Shown piece by piece: positions 53,501 to 60,000 of a stretch of 60,000 nt of DNA. Source of the stretch: Owenia fusiformis (lineage: Eukaryota; Annelida; Polychaeta; Sabellida; Oweniidae). How positions within the stretch are numbered: the stretch's first letter is position 1; each line of letters opens with the position of its first letter. The translations under genes and the position numbers were made by a program. The stretch covers positions 24,065,936 through 24,125,935 of the forward strand of contig CAIIXF020000006.1 in assembly GCA_903813345.2 (NCBI GenBank). Reading direction: 5' to 3'. The notes under the pieces were generated by a model that was not told the origin of the DNA, ran no database searches, and was given only the letters and a program-made list of their open reading frames with translations.

Positions 53501-56500
53501 CATCTCCTTTATACCAGGTACTGGGAGTATAGGTACAGGACCTACGTCACTCTCGGTAAGAGATTTTAATGCAATCTACAGATTCTTCTTGACATTCATG
53601 CCATGGTCTGAATTTCTGAAACTCAGCATTGAAACCCCTAAGACACATTGGACACATATGCCGAGATATATAGAGACTAGTGAGAAGGTCAAGGGAATGT
53701 TACACAAAGAGATGTATTTCTATGAAAATGCACTGCTAGCATTTCAGAAAGAGGAAAGAAGACTTCAAAGTCTCGGTGTAGACAAATATGAAGAACTGGC
53801 TACAATTCAAGCAAGTATAGGATCTCTGTATACAACCCATGGTAAATACCAAGATGCCTATGAACACCATATTAAGGCGCTGGATCTAGAGAAACAGATT
53901 CATAAAGAAGAGCCACATCCACATGTTGCTGAATCCCTCAACAGCACTGGTAATGCATGTTGTCTACAAGGTGAATATACAAAATCACTCACATACCACA
54001 AGGAAGCTCTCGAAATATACAAACATATACATGGCGAGTCTAATCACAAGCAAGTTACAAGAACTTTGAGCTTCATCGGGAAAGTATACTGGAGGCTAGG
54101 GGACTACAGCAATGCACTGTCACATCAGAACAAATGTCTATGTATATACAGAGAGATGTTTGGTGACAAACCAGACCTTGATTATGCAAATGCTCTAAAC
54201 GCTACTGGAGCTGTGTATGCAGAGCAAGAAGATGCCACGAATGCATTGCCAAACTTTACCAAAAGTCTTGAAATGCGGCAATTGATTTATGGCTGTGTTC
54301 CTCATCCTGACATTGCTGCTTCTCTCAACAATATAGGTGACATGTACTATGTACTTGAGGATTACTCTACATCCATGGCATACCATAACCAAAGTCTTGC
54401 AATGACTAAGCAGATCTTTTGTGATGTTCCTCACAATCGTATCGCTGGCTCATTGAATAACATTGGTGAGGTGTATGAGAGATTAGGCGACACCACAAAA
54501 GCTCTGGAATTCTTTAATGATAGCCTTGCTATGAAGAGACAAGTCTATGGTCACAAGCCTCACCCTTATATAGCACGTACATTATATAATATCGGAAACG
54601 TTCACAAGAGCTTAGGAGAACACACCAAGGCTCTCAACTATTACCATGAACGACTGGCAATGATGAAAATTATCTATGATAATAAACCACACCCCTTTGT
54701 TGTGCAAACATTGGAGAAAATTGTTGAAGTGTATGAAGCTCTTGGTGATACAACTAACGCTGACCAATACAGAGGCAAGTGTATGGAAATCAAAAACAGA
54801 GTTGACCTCTAAGTTAAGACAGAACCAGACGTCCAGACAAGACATCCAACTTAACTGTCAAAAACATAAAATAACACACGTTTTTTAACGTTTTTTTCAA
54901 AATGGCTGCCGCTTCTTAAATATCTACATTTCTAAATTCTAACTTTATAAATGTCAAATATAAATTTTACATTTACATTTTGCTTTTACAGTTTTATATA
55001 ATGTACCTAAATTACTGTAAAATCTGCACTAAAATTGCCAACATTTTTAAAGGAGTGGCCATTTCGAACAGAACTTCTACCCCCATATGGTATAGGTGTA
55101 CAAAATATGAACAAAATCAGGCCAACAGTATTTAAGTTATGGCCCGGACGGACGTAGGCATTCTCTATATCCCTTCGAACTTTGTTCAACAAACTTTGTT
55201 CAATGGGATTATAATAGCCTTACAATTGATTAGTGAAACTATATTTTTTGAAACATTGTAATATTATAATAAATGCAATTTTTAATATTATGTAACATCA
55301 TACAATTACTATGTTTTACGGTGTAAATATCATAGTTTATTGTTATAACCCTACTATCACACAAAACTAGTTCTCACTACGTTCTCGAAAACAGGCTTCC
55401 ACTGTGTACGAACAGACTGGACATACTTAGAACCGTCTGGGGTCTATTTACAAACTTCATTGAAAGTACTCGAACGGGTAGGTCCTCTAGAACTTAGAAC
55501 ATGCCCAAAATGTTCTCTTGGTCGTCAATTTCTACAATTAGAACGAGTGACAACCTACTAACGACGAGCTGGACGTACTACGAATGGAACCGTCATACTT
55601 CAATCCTACTAGGGACGTTTTTACAACGAGTTGAACTGTCTGAGGACGTATTGAGAACGAGGTAGAACTAATTGCAAACGGGTTAAAACTGATTAAGAAC
55701 GTATTTATCAACAAGTTAGCAAAAATATAGCTATCACACCAAGGAAGTTGCGACTACGTTCTTCAAAACTGCTTTTAAACTGTGTGTGAATGGAATGAAC
55801 GTAGCTACAACGTTCTACAGTCTGTTTACGAACTTCATGAACTTTCCCGGACGGGAAATGTGATTTACGATTCAAAATTAGATGGCGACCGTTCTGTAAT
55901 CAGGTCATGATGACCTTCTTGACTAAGGGACGTGTTATACAACGTTGCACACCGACGTGGTGCGACCTGAATGAACTGCGAATGAGATGGACGTATTGAA
56001 GACTGTTTATGAACAAAGTAGCTAATTATTTTAGACATATTTCCCGACCACAGCCAGATTGAGCCCGTTTTATGGTGATTTCATAGGACTGGCAAGAACG
56101 GGTAAGAACTAGTTTGGTGTGATAGGGGTGTAACCATATTTTTGAATATCGCTTGTTATTTTTTTAGTCACGTGTAGGACATGGACCAATCAGAGAGTAA
56201 GGAAGATGACAGTGATATAATACTATAGTTTATTGTTTAGAATAGTGAGCTTCAATAAACAAACTACTGACCAACAATGAAGTAATTGTGTTCAAACTAT
56301 TAGGGAAACTTTGAGACTTTTGAAACCATATTTTATGCTGTTAATTAAACAATGGGCCTGACCAATGTCTATAGGGTGTTGATAGCCCTAAAATAACATG
56401 GGTGATAAAGAATAAACATGCAAAATGTCATCACCTGCCATTTGTTACAAACGCCGACTGCCGACCGAAAACACTGAACACCATTCAAAAAAAGTTAAAG

Positions 56501-59500
56501 ACTATGACAATATGTCACTTCTGTGGTGACATATAACATGCAATGAGCAGTCTGTGGCTGTGGGTGAGGTTAAATCACAATCTGTATGCTAACAAAAACA
56601 TCTCAATTCTCATCAAGTACAATATAAATTTTACATTAATCTTTACTATTAACGTTTACAAAGCAAGTCTTCTATCAAACAAAATTCTACCAGTTCTAAG
56701 ACTAAAAACTGTTGGATTACTGATTGTAAATGAGATGTGTTATGAGAGCTGATTGGTCAATGGGACAGCTGTTTGAAATGAATGAACATCTGTCGTTCGA
56801 GTAACCTCATATTCTAGGAAAGAAAATGCACTTAGGTGTTTCATGTATACATTTTTTCACCTAGGCCCTAAAGTAGAGTTTTGTTATAATGTGCACTTTA
56901 TGTTGATCAAGAAGTGGACAACTGGGATGCTGACTTTTAAAAATAAGCTGGCCCATAAGAAAAGTACTTGGTTCTTGGTTCTGGGTAGGTGGATGCCTAT
57001 GAAGCAACTTGATAGTAAAGATTTATGGAATATGTTAATGAGAAAGATCGAAACTTTGTAACTCATTGCAAATATGTATAATACAATAATACATTACTAG
57101 ATAATTGACATGAAGATGACACTGTCATCTTCCTGCCACAGGTATCCATTTTTTATTTTTGCATATTGTGTGAAAACAAGACACAAAAATGAGATTAGGC
57201 ATTAACATGCAAATTGTCACCATCTGCCATTTGTTGTTTACCTAACTCCAAAACCACCATTTGTAAATTACCCAGCATGCCAAAACCATATGCAGATCTC
57301 GGCACAAATCTACTCTTGCATATCTTGCATATATCTAAAATTTCAAGTTACTGGATGTCAAAATTTGTCATCTGCCAAATACCCATATGTGGAAAATCAC
57401 TTACCTTTAATAGAGACATTAGTCTACTGGAAAGTCTAGAGCATTCTTGTGGAGTCATTTCATCTTCATCATCACTGTCTTCACTTTCCTCGGCATCCCT
57501 GATTGGCTCCTTATCTTGAGATTTGCGTCGTGACTTCCCTCTCCTTCCTCCTTGACTACGTGCAGTTTGTGAACTGCGGCCAGTTTGGCTACTTCGAATG
57601 GGGGATGATGCATGCTTCCTTTTGGATGTACCTTCAAAGTTATTTAAAAATCAGCTTTATTTTTGGATTGGTCAGCCTAATAACAATACTTAATCTGTTA
57701 AACTGAACTAGTGTATTTTTAGTGAATTTAACAACATCTATGAACAGCTGATGATTTCAGTACACAGTGATCTCCCCAGCATTAAAGCAAGTGGGCGCAG
57801 CACCCACCTGCGATTTTGAAAATAGTCTTGCACCCACCTGAAAATCCATTTGCACCCATTTGAAAATGAGAAAAATCATGAAAAGTGGGCATATTTTGAC
57901 CAATTTTGGTATGAATTTGGAAAATGAGAATTTTGCACCCACTTGAGAAAAAATCCTGGGGAGATCACTGGTACATGTATATATTTGGTTCAAAATCTTT
58001 ACAGAGCAACATGAATATGACCAAAATTGTTTTTAAAAACAAAATTGTGCTTTGGTATGTCTAAATAATTGTGCATATACAGGGTGTCCAATAAATAAGG
58101 TGAAAGATATTGTAGCTTTCTTAATATTGCACCAATCTTGATGAAATTTTCAGAGTTTGTAGTCCAAACCTTTTTACCTTTATTCTGTGAATTTAAAGCG
58201 TCTTCTATTTGATTGGCCAGAGTTGTGGTTGCTATAGCAACCGATACAACAAAAAGGCGGGGCAAGTTTGTTTACGTCACAACTTACCAAAACATATTTA
58301 TTCTTTCTGATAGCTTTATTCGTACTCCCAGGTCTATTACTACCACAAATACAATATAAAAACAGTCCTAAAGTCCCATTGTTATGAAAATAAGCTATTC
58401 AACATAATATCCATCTCTAGTTATACACTCAGGCTATACACTCTTATGCCTAATCACCCACTCTCTAAACACACTTTCAAACCAATTTTTGCCCACTTCC
58501 TGCCTATTTCCTTGCTAAGACATGTGATCTGGGTTCACACACAGCTATGCTCACTAGAGAAACTATTAGGGCACTGGGGCTTCCCCTACTTGCACACCCT
58601 CCATATTCCCCAGAACTTGCACCCAATGAGTTTTACTTATATGCAGAACTCAAGCGTGACTTGAGAGGAAATAAATTTGGAAGCACTGATGAACTCAGAT
58701 CACATATCTTAAGAATAGGAATATCGCAAGAATGGGTTTGAAAGTGTGTTTAGAGAGTGTAGGCATAAGAAGTGTATAGCTAGAGATGGACATTATGTTG
58801 AATAGCTTATTTTCATAATAGTGGGACTTTAGGACTGTTTTTATATTGAATTTGTGGTAGTAATAGACCTGGGAGTATGAATAAAGCTATCAGAAAGAAT
58901 AAATATGTTTTGGAAAGTTGTGACGAAACAAACTTGCCCCGCCTTTTTGTTGTTTCGGTTGCTATAGCAACCGCAACTCTGGCCAATCAAATAGCAGACG
59001 CTTCAAATTCACAGAATACAGGTAAAAAGGTTTGGGCTACAAACTCTGAAAATTTCATCAAGATTGGTGCAACATTAAGAAAGTTAAAATATCTTTCACC
59101 TTATTTATTGGACACCCTGTATATACATCTATTAGGATTTTTAACCAAAGTACATTGTTAATTGAACTTACTGAGAGAGTTCAAAGATTTGAAGTAATCC
59201 AGGGCCTTCTGGTACAGCAAGGGGTGGAATATCTTGAATGCCCCACTACCAGGTACAGTCACAAGTGACAGATATAATTCAGACGCAACAATCCCAGCCT
59301 CTTTTTGAATAACGCTTGACACACGCTGAAACATTTTAAATATAACTCTAATGTGTAATATTAATATGTTGAGACACATAATTTTTTTTAAATTTTTGGA
59401 TAAAACCTACAGTGAACTATTGTGCGTGATAAACTGGGAAAAAAATAAATATTCAATATAAACTACAGCTTTGTTTTCTGATGGGTACATAAAATTCACA

Positions 59501-60000
59501 AGTAAATCTGTTATTTTGGGACACCTACCTTGCTGCCAACCTCCATAAGGTAGAACAGTAGGGCAACGAGATTTTTGTGATGTAGCTCATTTTCAACAAG
59601 AACAGTCCAGAATCCTATAAAGTATGGAAATATCAAGTACAGAAGTCTCTCATTGGTTCACAAGTTATATCAATACATGTATCATTACAGCAGTACTCAT
59701 TCACACTAGCAGTGTTGTTTTTAAATTAATGTTTCTTCAGACATTCAGCTAATACTTAGGAAATATGTATGGATATTATGTTATTTACATTGAGTTGTAC
59801 ATTATTTCTTTCCAATCAATCGATCATTAAAGCTAGTACATATACTACATGCTAACCTTGTCTTGAACCCTCTTTGTCCTGCAGCCAGGGCTTGAGTAAT
59901 GTCACTGTGGCACAGAGGGTCTCTATATGGTATCCATTCTCCTGTAAATCTTCCTCCGTTTCAATAGGAAGTGGGTCTAGGCTGGTGTAGTCTTGCTGCC
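14591..60000 (-). CDS. NCAPD3: Condensin-2 complex subunit D3, 5' end beyond the window
   Basis: HEAT-repeat subunit of condensin II, which compacts mitotic chromosomes. Exons, 3' to 5': 14591-14716, 15154-15281, 15586-15760, 15942-16146, 17990-18135, 18555-18679, 18962-19046, 19419-19586, 26701-26790, 27162-27295, 27582-27707, 27977-28170, 28358-28487, 28702-28875, 29092-29232, 31427-31547, 31823-31899, 32405-32594, 32874-32976, 34868-34942, 35101-35214, 35413-35528, 35854-35969, 36508-36702, 36990-37180, 37670-37827, 38114-38312, 38883-39001, 39724-39780, 40055-40097, 45242-45375, 57405-57631, 59172-59325, 59529-59614, 59857 to beyond 60000. All phases agree (about 1,588 codons; human about 1,498). 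Diagnostic matches to human D3 include [46 protein letters not shown] (condensin HEAT core), [33 protein letters not shown] and [17 protein letters not shown]. The C-terminal tail is rich in Ser/Thr-Pro. Exon 36508-36702 encodes an acidic TP-rich insert. Confidence 0.95.
16697..17778 (-). pseudogene. 5'-truncated LINE fragment in an NCAPD3 intron
   Basis: An open frame of 293 codons on the minus strand (16897-17778) encodes the C-terminal part of a non-LTR retrotransposon ORF2 after the reverse transcriptase. It includes the zinc-binding element C-x2-C-x7-H-x4-C ([18 protein letters not shown]). A T tract at 16697-16713 marks the poly(A) end, so the fragment is inserted in the same orientation as NCAPD3. 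The APE and RT parts are missing. It lies between exons 15942-16146 and 17990-18135. Confidence 0.8.
18370..18513. repeat. Two tandem copies of a 67-bp unit
   Basis: The unit containing TTTTCCAACTG, AGCAGCAA, TTATGAGATTT and GGTGCAAGGTTATTTTCAA occurs twice with a 67-bp shift in the intron between NCAPD3 exons 17990-18135 and 18555-18679. Confidence 0.7.
19587..20640. other. NCAPD3 intron upstream of the nested Toll-like receptor
   Basis: No exon or repeat is recognisable. The right half should hold the promoter of the Toll-like receptor, but I cannot point to a specific element. Confidence 0.4.
20673..23865 (+). CDS. Toll-like receptor (LRR, single LRRCT, TM, TIR)
   Basis: Three coding segments: 20673-20678 (ATG AAG), 20927-22969 and 23650-23865, phase 0 throughout, giving 754 residues. 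The tiny first coding exon extends the start to a signal peptide ([15 protein letters not shown]); without it the protein would begin at 20942. About ten leucine-rich repeats follow to near 490, then one C-terminal cysteine cap (DCNCELIGL) at about 496-550, a membrane segment at about 556-577 and a TIR domain from about 606. TIR box 1 is DDAFVSYH, the BB loop reads [10 protein letters not shown] with the conserved proline, and box 3 is KFWRDL. The TIR is split by the 22970-23649 intron. The single cysteine cluster is the vertebrate-like arrangement. By family knowledge it is a surface or endosomal pattern receptor signalling through MyD88-type adaptors; its ligand cannot be inferred. It is nested antisense in an NCAPD3 intron. 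Confidence 0.9.
20790..20865 (+). pseudogene. Decayed copy of the start of the receptor's main exon
   Basis: The segment CATGGTTTATGTCTATTCAT, then AAGATTTCCACA and GCGATGATCTGACA, preceded by an AG, resembles 20920-21000 (CGTGGTATATGTTTATACTA, AAATTTCCACTT, AGATGATCTCACA). It sits about 130 bp upstream of the true exon and looks like a degraded local duplication of its first 75 bases. Confidence 0.55.
23437..23570. repeat. Four copies of a 34-bp minisatellite in the receptor intron
   Basis: Units beginning GCATTGAACAGTCTATC start at 23437, 23471, 23505 and 23538. The last is shortened. The array lies about 80 bp before the acceptor of the last receptor exon. Confidence 0.8.
23734..25688 (+). 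repeat. Tandem array of about 15 copies of the TIR C-terminal coding segment, 131-bp period
   Basis: Units start at 23734, 23865, 23996, 24127, 24258, 24389, 24520, 24650, 24780, 24911, 25042, 25173, 25304, 25434 and 25564. The first unit is the real end of the receptor CDS. Each following unit can encode about 43 residues of the TIR tail, including [21 protein letters not shown] and [11 protein letters not shown], and ends CCTTAATG, where stop and next start overlap. Units at 24650, 24780, 25304, 25434 and 25564 have lost the T of that ATG (CCTTAAG). Because 131 is not a multiple of three, successive units are in different frames and cannot make one long protein. The last unit has a 6-base in-frame deletion and a diverged end before unique sequence. 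Confidence 0.93.
25689..26700. other. NCAPD3 intron downstream of the TIR array
   Basis: No exon is visible. An AATAAA at 26249-26254 could end the receptor transcript, which would place the whole array in its 3' UTR. A copy of the ATGCAAAATGTCACC dispersed repeat lies near 26600-26640. Confidence 0.5.
29477..29947. mobile_element. 471-bp hAT-like MITE with 8-bp target duplication
   Basis: Terminal inverted repeats TAGGGGTGAGACGA and TCGTCTCACCCCTA are flanked by the identical 8-mer ATTGTATG at 29469-29476 and 29948-29955. An internal 16-bp repeat (CGACTCGAATCGGATT) occurs about five times near 29846-29930, and related GTCGAGTCGA motifs occur near the left end. There is no transposase. It lies in the intron between NCAPD3 exons 29092-29232 and 31427-31547. 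Confidence 0.9.
29956..31426. other. NCAPD3 intron without recognised features
   Basis: I see no exon, RNA gene or clear transposon. Open frames here are short and unrelated to known domains. Confidence 0.45.
31661..31858 (-). repeat. 69-bp triplication of an NCAPD3 exon end and its splice donor
   Basis: Copies start at 31661, 31730 and 31799. The rightmost holds the last 36 bases of exon 31823-31899 and its donor. The middle copy keeps the exon sequence and a consensus donor (AAG|GTAAGC on the minus strand). The left copy has lost the donor (GT to GA). Because 69 is a multiple of three, read-through to the middle donor would add 23 codons in frame. Confidence 0.85.
33122..34708. repeat. Repeat element with six 162-bp units and TGTCCCCACC ends
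   Basis: It begins CACAAATGTGTACAAAATGT next to TGTCCCCACC and ends GGTGGGGACATAAAAA, so short inverted repeats mark the ends. Units with the block ATCCAAAATGGCTGCC start 162-163 bp apart (near 33291, 33453, 33615, 33777, 33939, 34102). The right part holds a CGGACGGACAGA microsatellite (about 34586-34657) and the block CCTAGGCCGACAATATGG. A second copy lies at 49119-50443. No coding capacity is supported. It occupies the intron between NCAPD3 exons 32874-32976 and 34868-34942. Confidence 0.85.
37401..37490 (-). repeat. Two diverged copies of an NCAPD3 splice-donor segment
   Basis: TATAAACCTGGGAGCAACAT at 37401 and TATAAACTTACATAGGAGCA at 37465 resemble 37659-37682, which holds the 3' end of exon 37670-37827 and its donor. 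The copy at 37465 still reads as a GTAAG donor on the minus strand. Confidence 0.55.
40131..41216 (+). pseudogene. LINE ORF1, SGNH-like domain and two CCHC knuckles, frameshifted
   Basis: The first frame runs from about 40131 to a stop near 40437 and includes [11 protein letters not shown] (SGNH block I-like) and LQVGSVD (block III-like). The next frame continues the same domain from about 40430, with DNLHLSDAG supplying the block V Asp and His, and runs to the stop at 41214-41216. It carries two zinc knuckles, [14 protein letters not shown] and [14 protein letters not shown], and a basic Gln/Asn-rich linker. A small deletion near 40420-40437 explains the break. By family knowledge ORF1 binds the element RNA; the esterase-like domain's role is unclear. 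The true N-terminus is missing. Confidence 0.8.
41250..44891 (+). CDS. LINE ORF2: APE endonuclease and reverse transcriptase
   Basis: An uninterrupted frame of 1,213 codons. An apurinic-like endonuclease fills about residues 45-290 (SETFF near 75, MGDFNG near 187, GSDHCMIF near 270). The reverse transcriptase follows at about 560-880, with [14 protein letters not shown] near 675, [14 protein letters not shown] near 760 and the catalytic WADDIVLLG near 802, where tryptophan replaces the usual Tyr or Phe before ADD. A C-terminal zinc motif [18 protein letters not shown] sits near 1125. The listed start is a GTG; the first in-frame ATG is near 41464, inside the endonuclease, so ORF2 may start by re-initiation or read-through after ORF1. 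No internal stop is present, so the copy is young. It would nick DNA and copy its RNA by target-primed reverse transcription. Confidence 0.92.
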   Translation: MKCNVSSPLTYDISSTNANENRKPRHRRSKRKGTNQICAARIKIAFNNVQNLGIAKQRELKQLLEQNEIPVMGLSETFFNDQRSFIQKSDNHEWYGKNRIGQRGGGIGFLISKSFEVKVLNDDLLNTKQDSLERYWIRLKMHGHTFSIGVAYYPNDGLNPDCSNALTDELISNIATLEETGDFILLMGDFNGKLKEFSKSHKPSPNGKMVEMISEVANMQVLNLSEKCKGTYTWFRGSSTSTIDYFLCNTSMYGNFTSMNIDEESEYSIGSDHCMIFTDFMFNAPSRKNGPNISNPCVNVRLWKINEHTDWTMFKSALAFEFTNWNSSEFSSLEEMWINWRERVIKVADATIGHMNVSSQYRSFWDSELKKLIKSRKEASQFCRYWRASGLSDLDAFDELWNIYLERKQRVHSYIKEKMVKNHIKILTRNASKKTTSSKSYWQTLNMFNQSNGEPIKVQHPLFPDIIVTEPKVFKIMKDYWAKVGLNNRNSVSPNLDTEESQHSKQLSDIEFSMHHPNDTDFDVMDQVVFDPNILALHLRGLPNGKAVGTDLIPYEFLKYGGLTMKETLLDLFSMCKTHEIYPTQWKEGIIKPLHKGGHDESLNNFRGITITSNVYKLFCSIINEQLMAFFEEKNVFGEFQGAYRKRQRLENHIFKLKALCSLRRDEKQKTFLAFLDISKAFDVIDRDLMFIKLWEKGIRGKSWRLLREMYRNIKFKVKLNNRDANEANIKANCTSQDDYDALNIDHDSSNTPWFTTKCGVKQGCTLSTTLFSIIMTDLQDDLLKENVGITFNNSKFPSLMWADDIVLLGKSEQDLKNMLKIANKFASKWGFRFSEKKSKVMVIGQKINRLKTWALSDLRLSEVQTYKYLGIFIHRSLKDTFHIIEQMGPRSLKLKNYVAFTLNKHLNVKRLEFGNKLYLSKYLPSVLNGCGIWVNNTQNVNNKLKSMQYNIGRAIFSLKSTPAYIAVINDLGWIPIQFVLMKRQVEYFLYLKDQNEGSLLKLLLTNMIQRFNKGKTNFWNFVENMNNILTSLDLNGIEHDIEDVSHKYRMHIERKIECYIKDEISEKSSLSLYRQILDKKGRQRYLENDFEFQGARIKLLARCGRFQLNDETHKWKNHSSNNPHCDFCPLDIETIEHRLLHCKHYEEQRNEFHKSLKSIIPYPILDTYIKTNSSTKLKWLLGDEAFKIGGHEAGLNFDSVTKKFLLALYKCS
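46425..46469. repeat. Perfect 22-bp-arm hairpin
   Basis: TAGTTAACCCCAATCTCCCA plus CC, one T, then the exact reverse complement. Forty-five bases form an uninterrupted palindrome. Confidence 0.9.
46723..46760. repeat. Perfect 16-bp-arm hairpin
   Basis: AACCATGGGCTTTCAA, six bases, then the exact reverse complement. Confidence 0.9.
48687..48809 (+). pseudogene. Short coding remnant inside the composite element
   Basis: Forty codons ending in TGA include [18 protein letters not shown]. The motif ND-x-AER-x-x-K/A-L resembles the C-terminal end of transposon-borne proteins common in invertebrate genomes, but I cannot name the family with certainty. It sits between the arms of the inner inverted repeat. 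Confidence 0.4.
49119..50443. repeat. Second copy of the 162-bp-unit repeat element
   Basis: Same ends as the copy at 33122-34708 (TGTCCCCACC and GGTGGGGATATAAAAA), with about five units of near 160 bp, a shorter CGGACATACGG-type microsatellite and the CCTAGGCCGACAATATGG block. It lies wholly inside the composite hAT-like element. Confidence 0.85.
51020..54812 (+). CDS. Nucleotidyltransferase-fold and tetratricopeptide repeat protein
   Basis: Three exons, 51020-51293, 51426-51542 and 52156-54812, with matching phases, give 1,015 residues. The N-terminus is basic (about 1-45), followed by a CQNDTSQP repeat encoded by 24-bp units. Near residue 295-317 the sequence [20 protein letters not shown] matches the glycine-serine loop and D-x-E metal site of GlnD/DUF294-type nucleotidyltransferase folds. 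From about 675 to 1005 run about seven kinesin-light-chain-type TPRs (for example [16 protein letters not shown] and [15 protein letters not shown]). Such fusions are multiplied in many marine invertebrates. The TPRs should bind a protein partner; whether the enzyme fold is active is unknown, since only one D-x-E is evident. The large exon carries nearly all domains. The gene is nested antisense in the largest NCAPD3 intron. An AG at 51001-51002 suggests a 5' UTR exon upstream. Confidence 0.87.
51155..51292 (+). repeat. 24-bp in-frame coding repeat in exon 1 of the TPR gene
   Basis: Units start at 51155, 51179, 51203, 51227, 51251 and 51275 (partial). Each encodes DTSQPCQN with small changes (for example Leu for Pro in one unit). 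The array stops at the exon-1 splice donor. Confidence 0.92.
54813..55347. other. 3' region of the nucleotidyltransferase-TPR gene
   Basis: AATAAA at 55268-55273 is a polyadenylation candidate. The segment 54890-55160 contains CAAAATGGCTGCCGC and GGCCCGGACGGACG, which look like worn relatives of the 162-bp-unit repeat family. Confidence 0.45.
55348..56129. mobile_element. About 780-bp non-autonomous element with ACTAGTTCT-type inverted ends
   Basis: The left end (ACCCTACTATCACACAAAAC then TAGTTCT) is matched in reverse at the right end (AGAACTAGTTTGGTGTGATA then GGGGT). The inside is unusually rich in CG and in AACG / CGTT words. A second CTATCACACCAA motif near 55732 suggests a nested or duplicated terminus. 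No open frame is supported and the target duplication is unclear. Confidence 0.65.
56380..57240. repeat. Two more copies of the ATGCAAAATGTCACC dispersed repeat
   Basis: AACATGCAAAATGTCATCAC with TGCCATTTGTTAC at about 56426-56453, and TAACATGCAAATTGTCACCA with TGCCATTTGTTG at about 57200-57233, match the copies in CCP110 introns and near 26600. Length and ends are uncertain. Confidence 0.6.
57765..57970. mobile_element. 206-bp hAT-like MITE with 5-bp target duplication
   Basis: Perfect 15-bp terminal inverted repeats CAGTGATCTCCCCAG / CTGGGGAGATCACTG are flanked by GTACA at 57760-57764 and 57971-57975. The inside repeats GCACCCACCTG / GCACCCATTTG. The end sequence resembles hAT elements; the duplication is 5 rather than 8 bp. 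Confidence 0.82.
58080..59119. mobile_element. Mariner-type element reduced to about 400-bp inverted arms and a transposase tail
   Basis: Ends CAGGGTGTCCAATAAATAAG and its complement are flanked by TA (58078-58079 and 59120-59121), the Tc1/mariner target. Arms of roughly 400 bp (about 58080-58490 and 58735-59119) fold back on each other, and the spacer holds a mariner transposase remnant. It lies between NCAPD3 exons 57405-57631 and 59172-59325, ending about 50 bp from the latter. Confidence 0.88.
58536..58741 (+). pseudogene. Mariner transposase C-terminal remnant
   Basis: About 65 codons include [19 protein letters not shown] followed by KRDLRG, the signature around the last catalytic residue of mariner transposases. 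That position reads E (APNE) where most mariners have D. The first two catalytic residues and the DNA-binding domain are absent, so the copy cannot make an active enzyme. Confidence 0.85.

Noticed and set aside
57999-58265. Open frame of 88 codons, repeated in reverse at 58877-59161
   Set aside because: Both lie in the inverted arms of the mariner derivative, have no recognisable domain, and duplicate because the arms are copies.

Overview
This is a window of an invertebrate animal nuclear genome, probably a marine lophotrochozoan or a related bilaterian. I infer this from AT-rich sequence, many short introns with GT..AG borders, human-like versions of conserved cell-division genes, lineage-expanded immune-type genes (TRIM-NHL, Toll-like receptor, nucleotidyltransferase-TPR) and a dense set of DNA-transposon and LINE remnants. 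I cannot name the species. All exon models were built by reading splice borders by hand; every exon junction in the three multi-exon models closes in phase.

Layout. 1-2416 holds no gene I can support. 2417-4294 (-) is an intronless TRIM gene (RING, two B-boxes, coiled coil, NHL-type propeller). 5459-11951 (+) is CCP110/CP110, a centriole-capping protein, in nine exons. From 14591 to beyond the right end of the window (-) runs one very long gene, NCAPD3 (condensin II subunit D3): 35 coding exons are visible, about 1,588 codons, with only the 5' end missing.

The introns of NCAPD3 contain almost everything else. Two other genes are nested in its two largest introns, both on the opposite strand: a Toll-like receptor (20673-23865, in the 19587-26700 intron) and a nucleotidyltransferase plus tetratricopeptide protein (51020-54812, in the 45376-57404 intron). 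Mobile elements in the same introns include a LINE with an intact 1,213-codon ORF2 (40115-45092), a 5'-truncated LINE (16697-17778, -), a composite hAT-like element with 198-bp terminal inverted repeats and an 8-bp target duplication (48363-50641), a second hAT-like MITE (29477-29947), a short hAT-like MITE with a 5-bp target duplication (57765-57970), a mariner derivative with about 400-bp arms (58080-59119), and two copies of a 162-bp-unit repeat element.

The most unusual structure is at 23734-25688. The last 43 codons of the Toll-like receptor, which form the C-terminal part of its TIR domain, are repeated about 15 times in tandem with a 131-bp period. In most units the stop codon of one copy overlaps the start codon of the next (TAATG). 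The array lies directly downstream of the receptor stop codon, apparently in its 3' UTR. Other points of interest are a 69-bp in-frame triplication of an NCAPD3 exon end with its splice donor, a LINE inserted about 20 bases from an NCAPD3 splice acceptor, and four short perfect hairpins.
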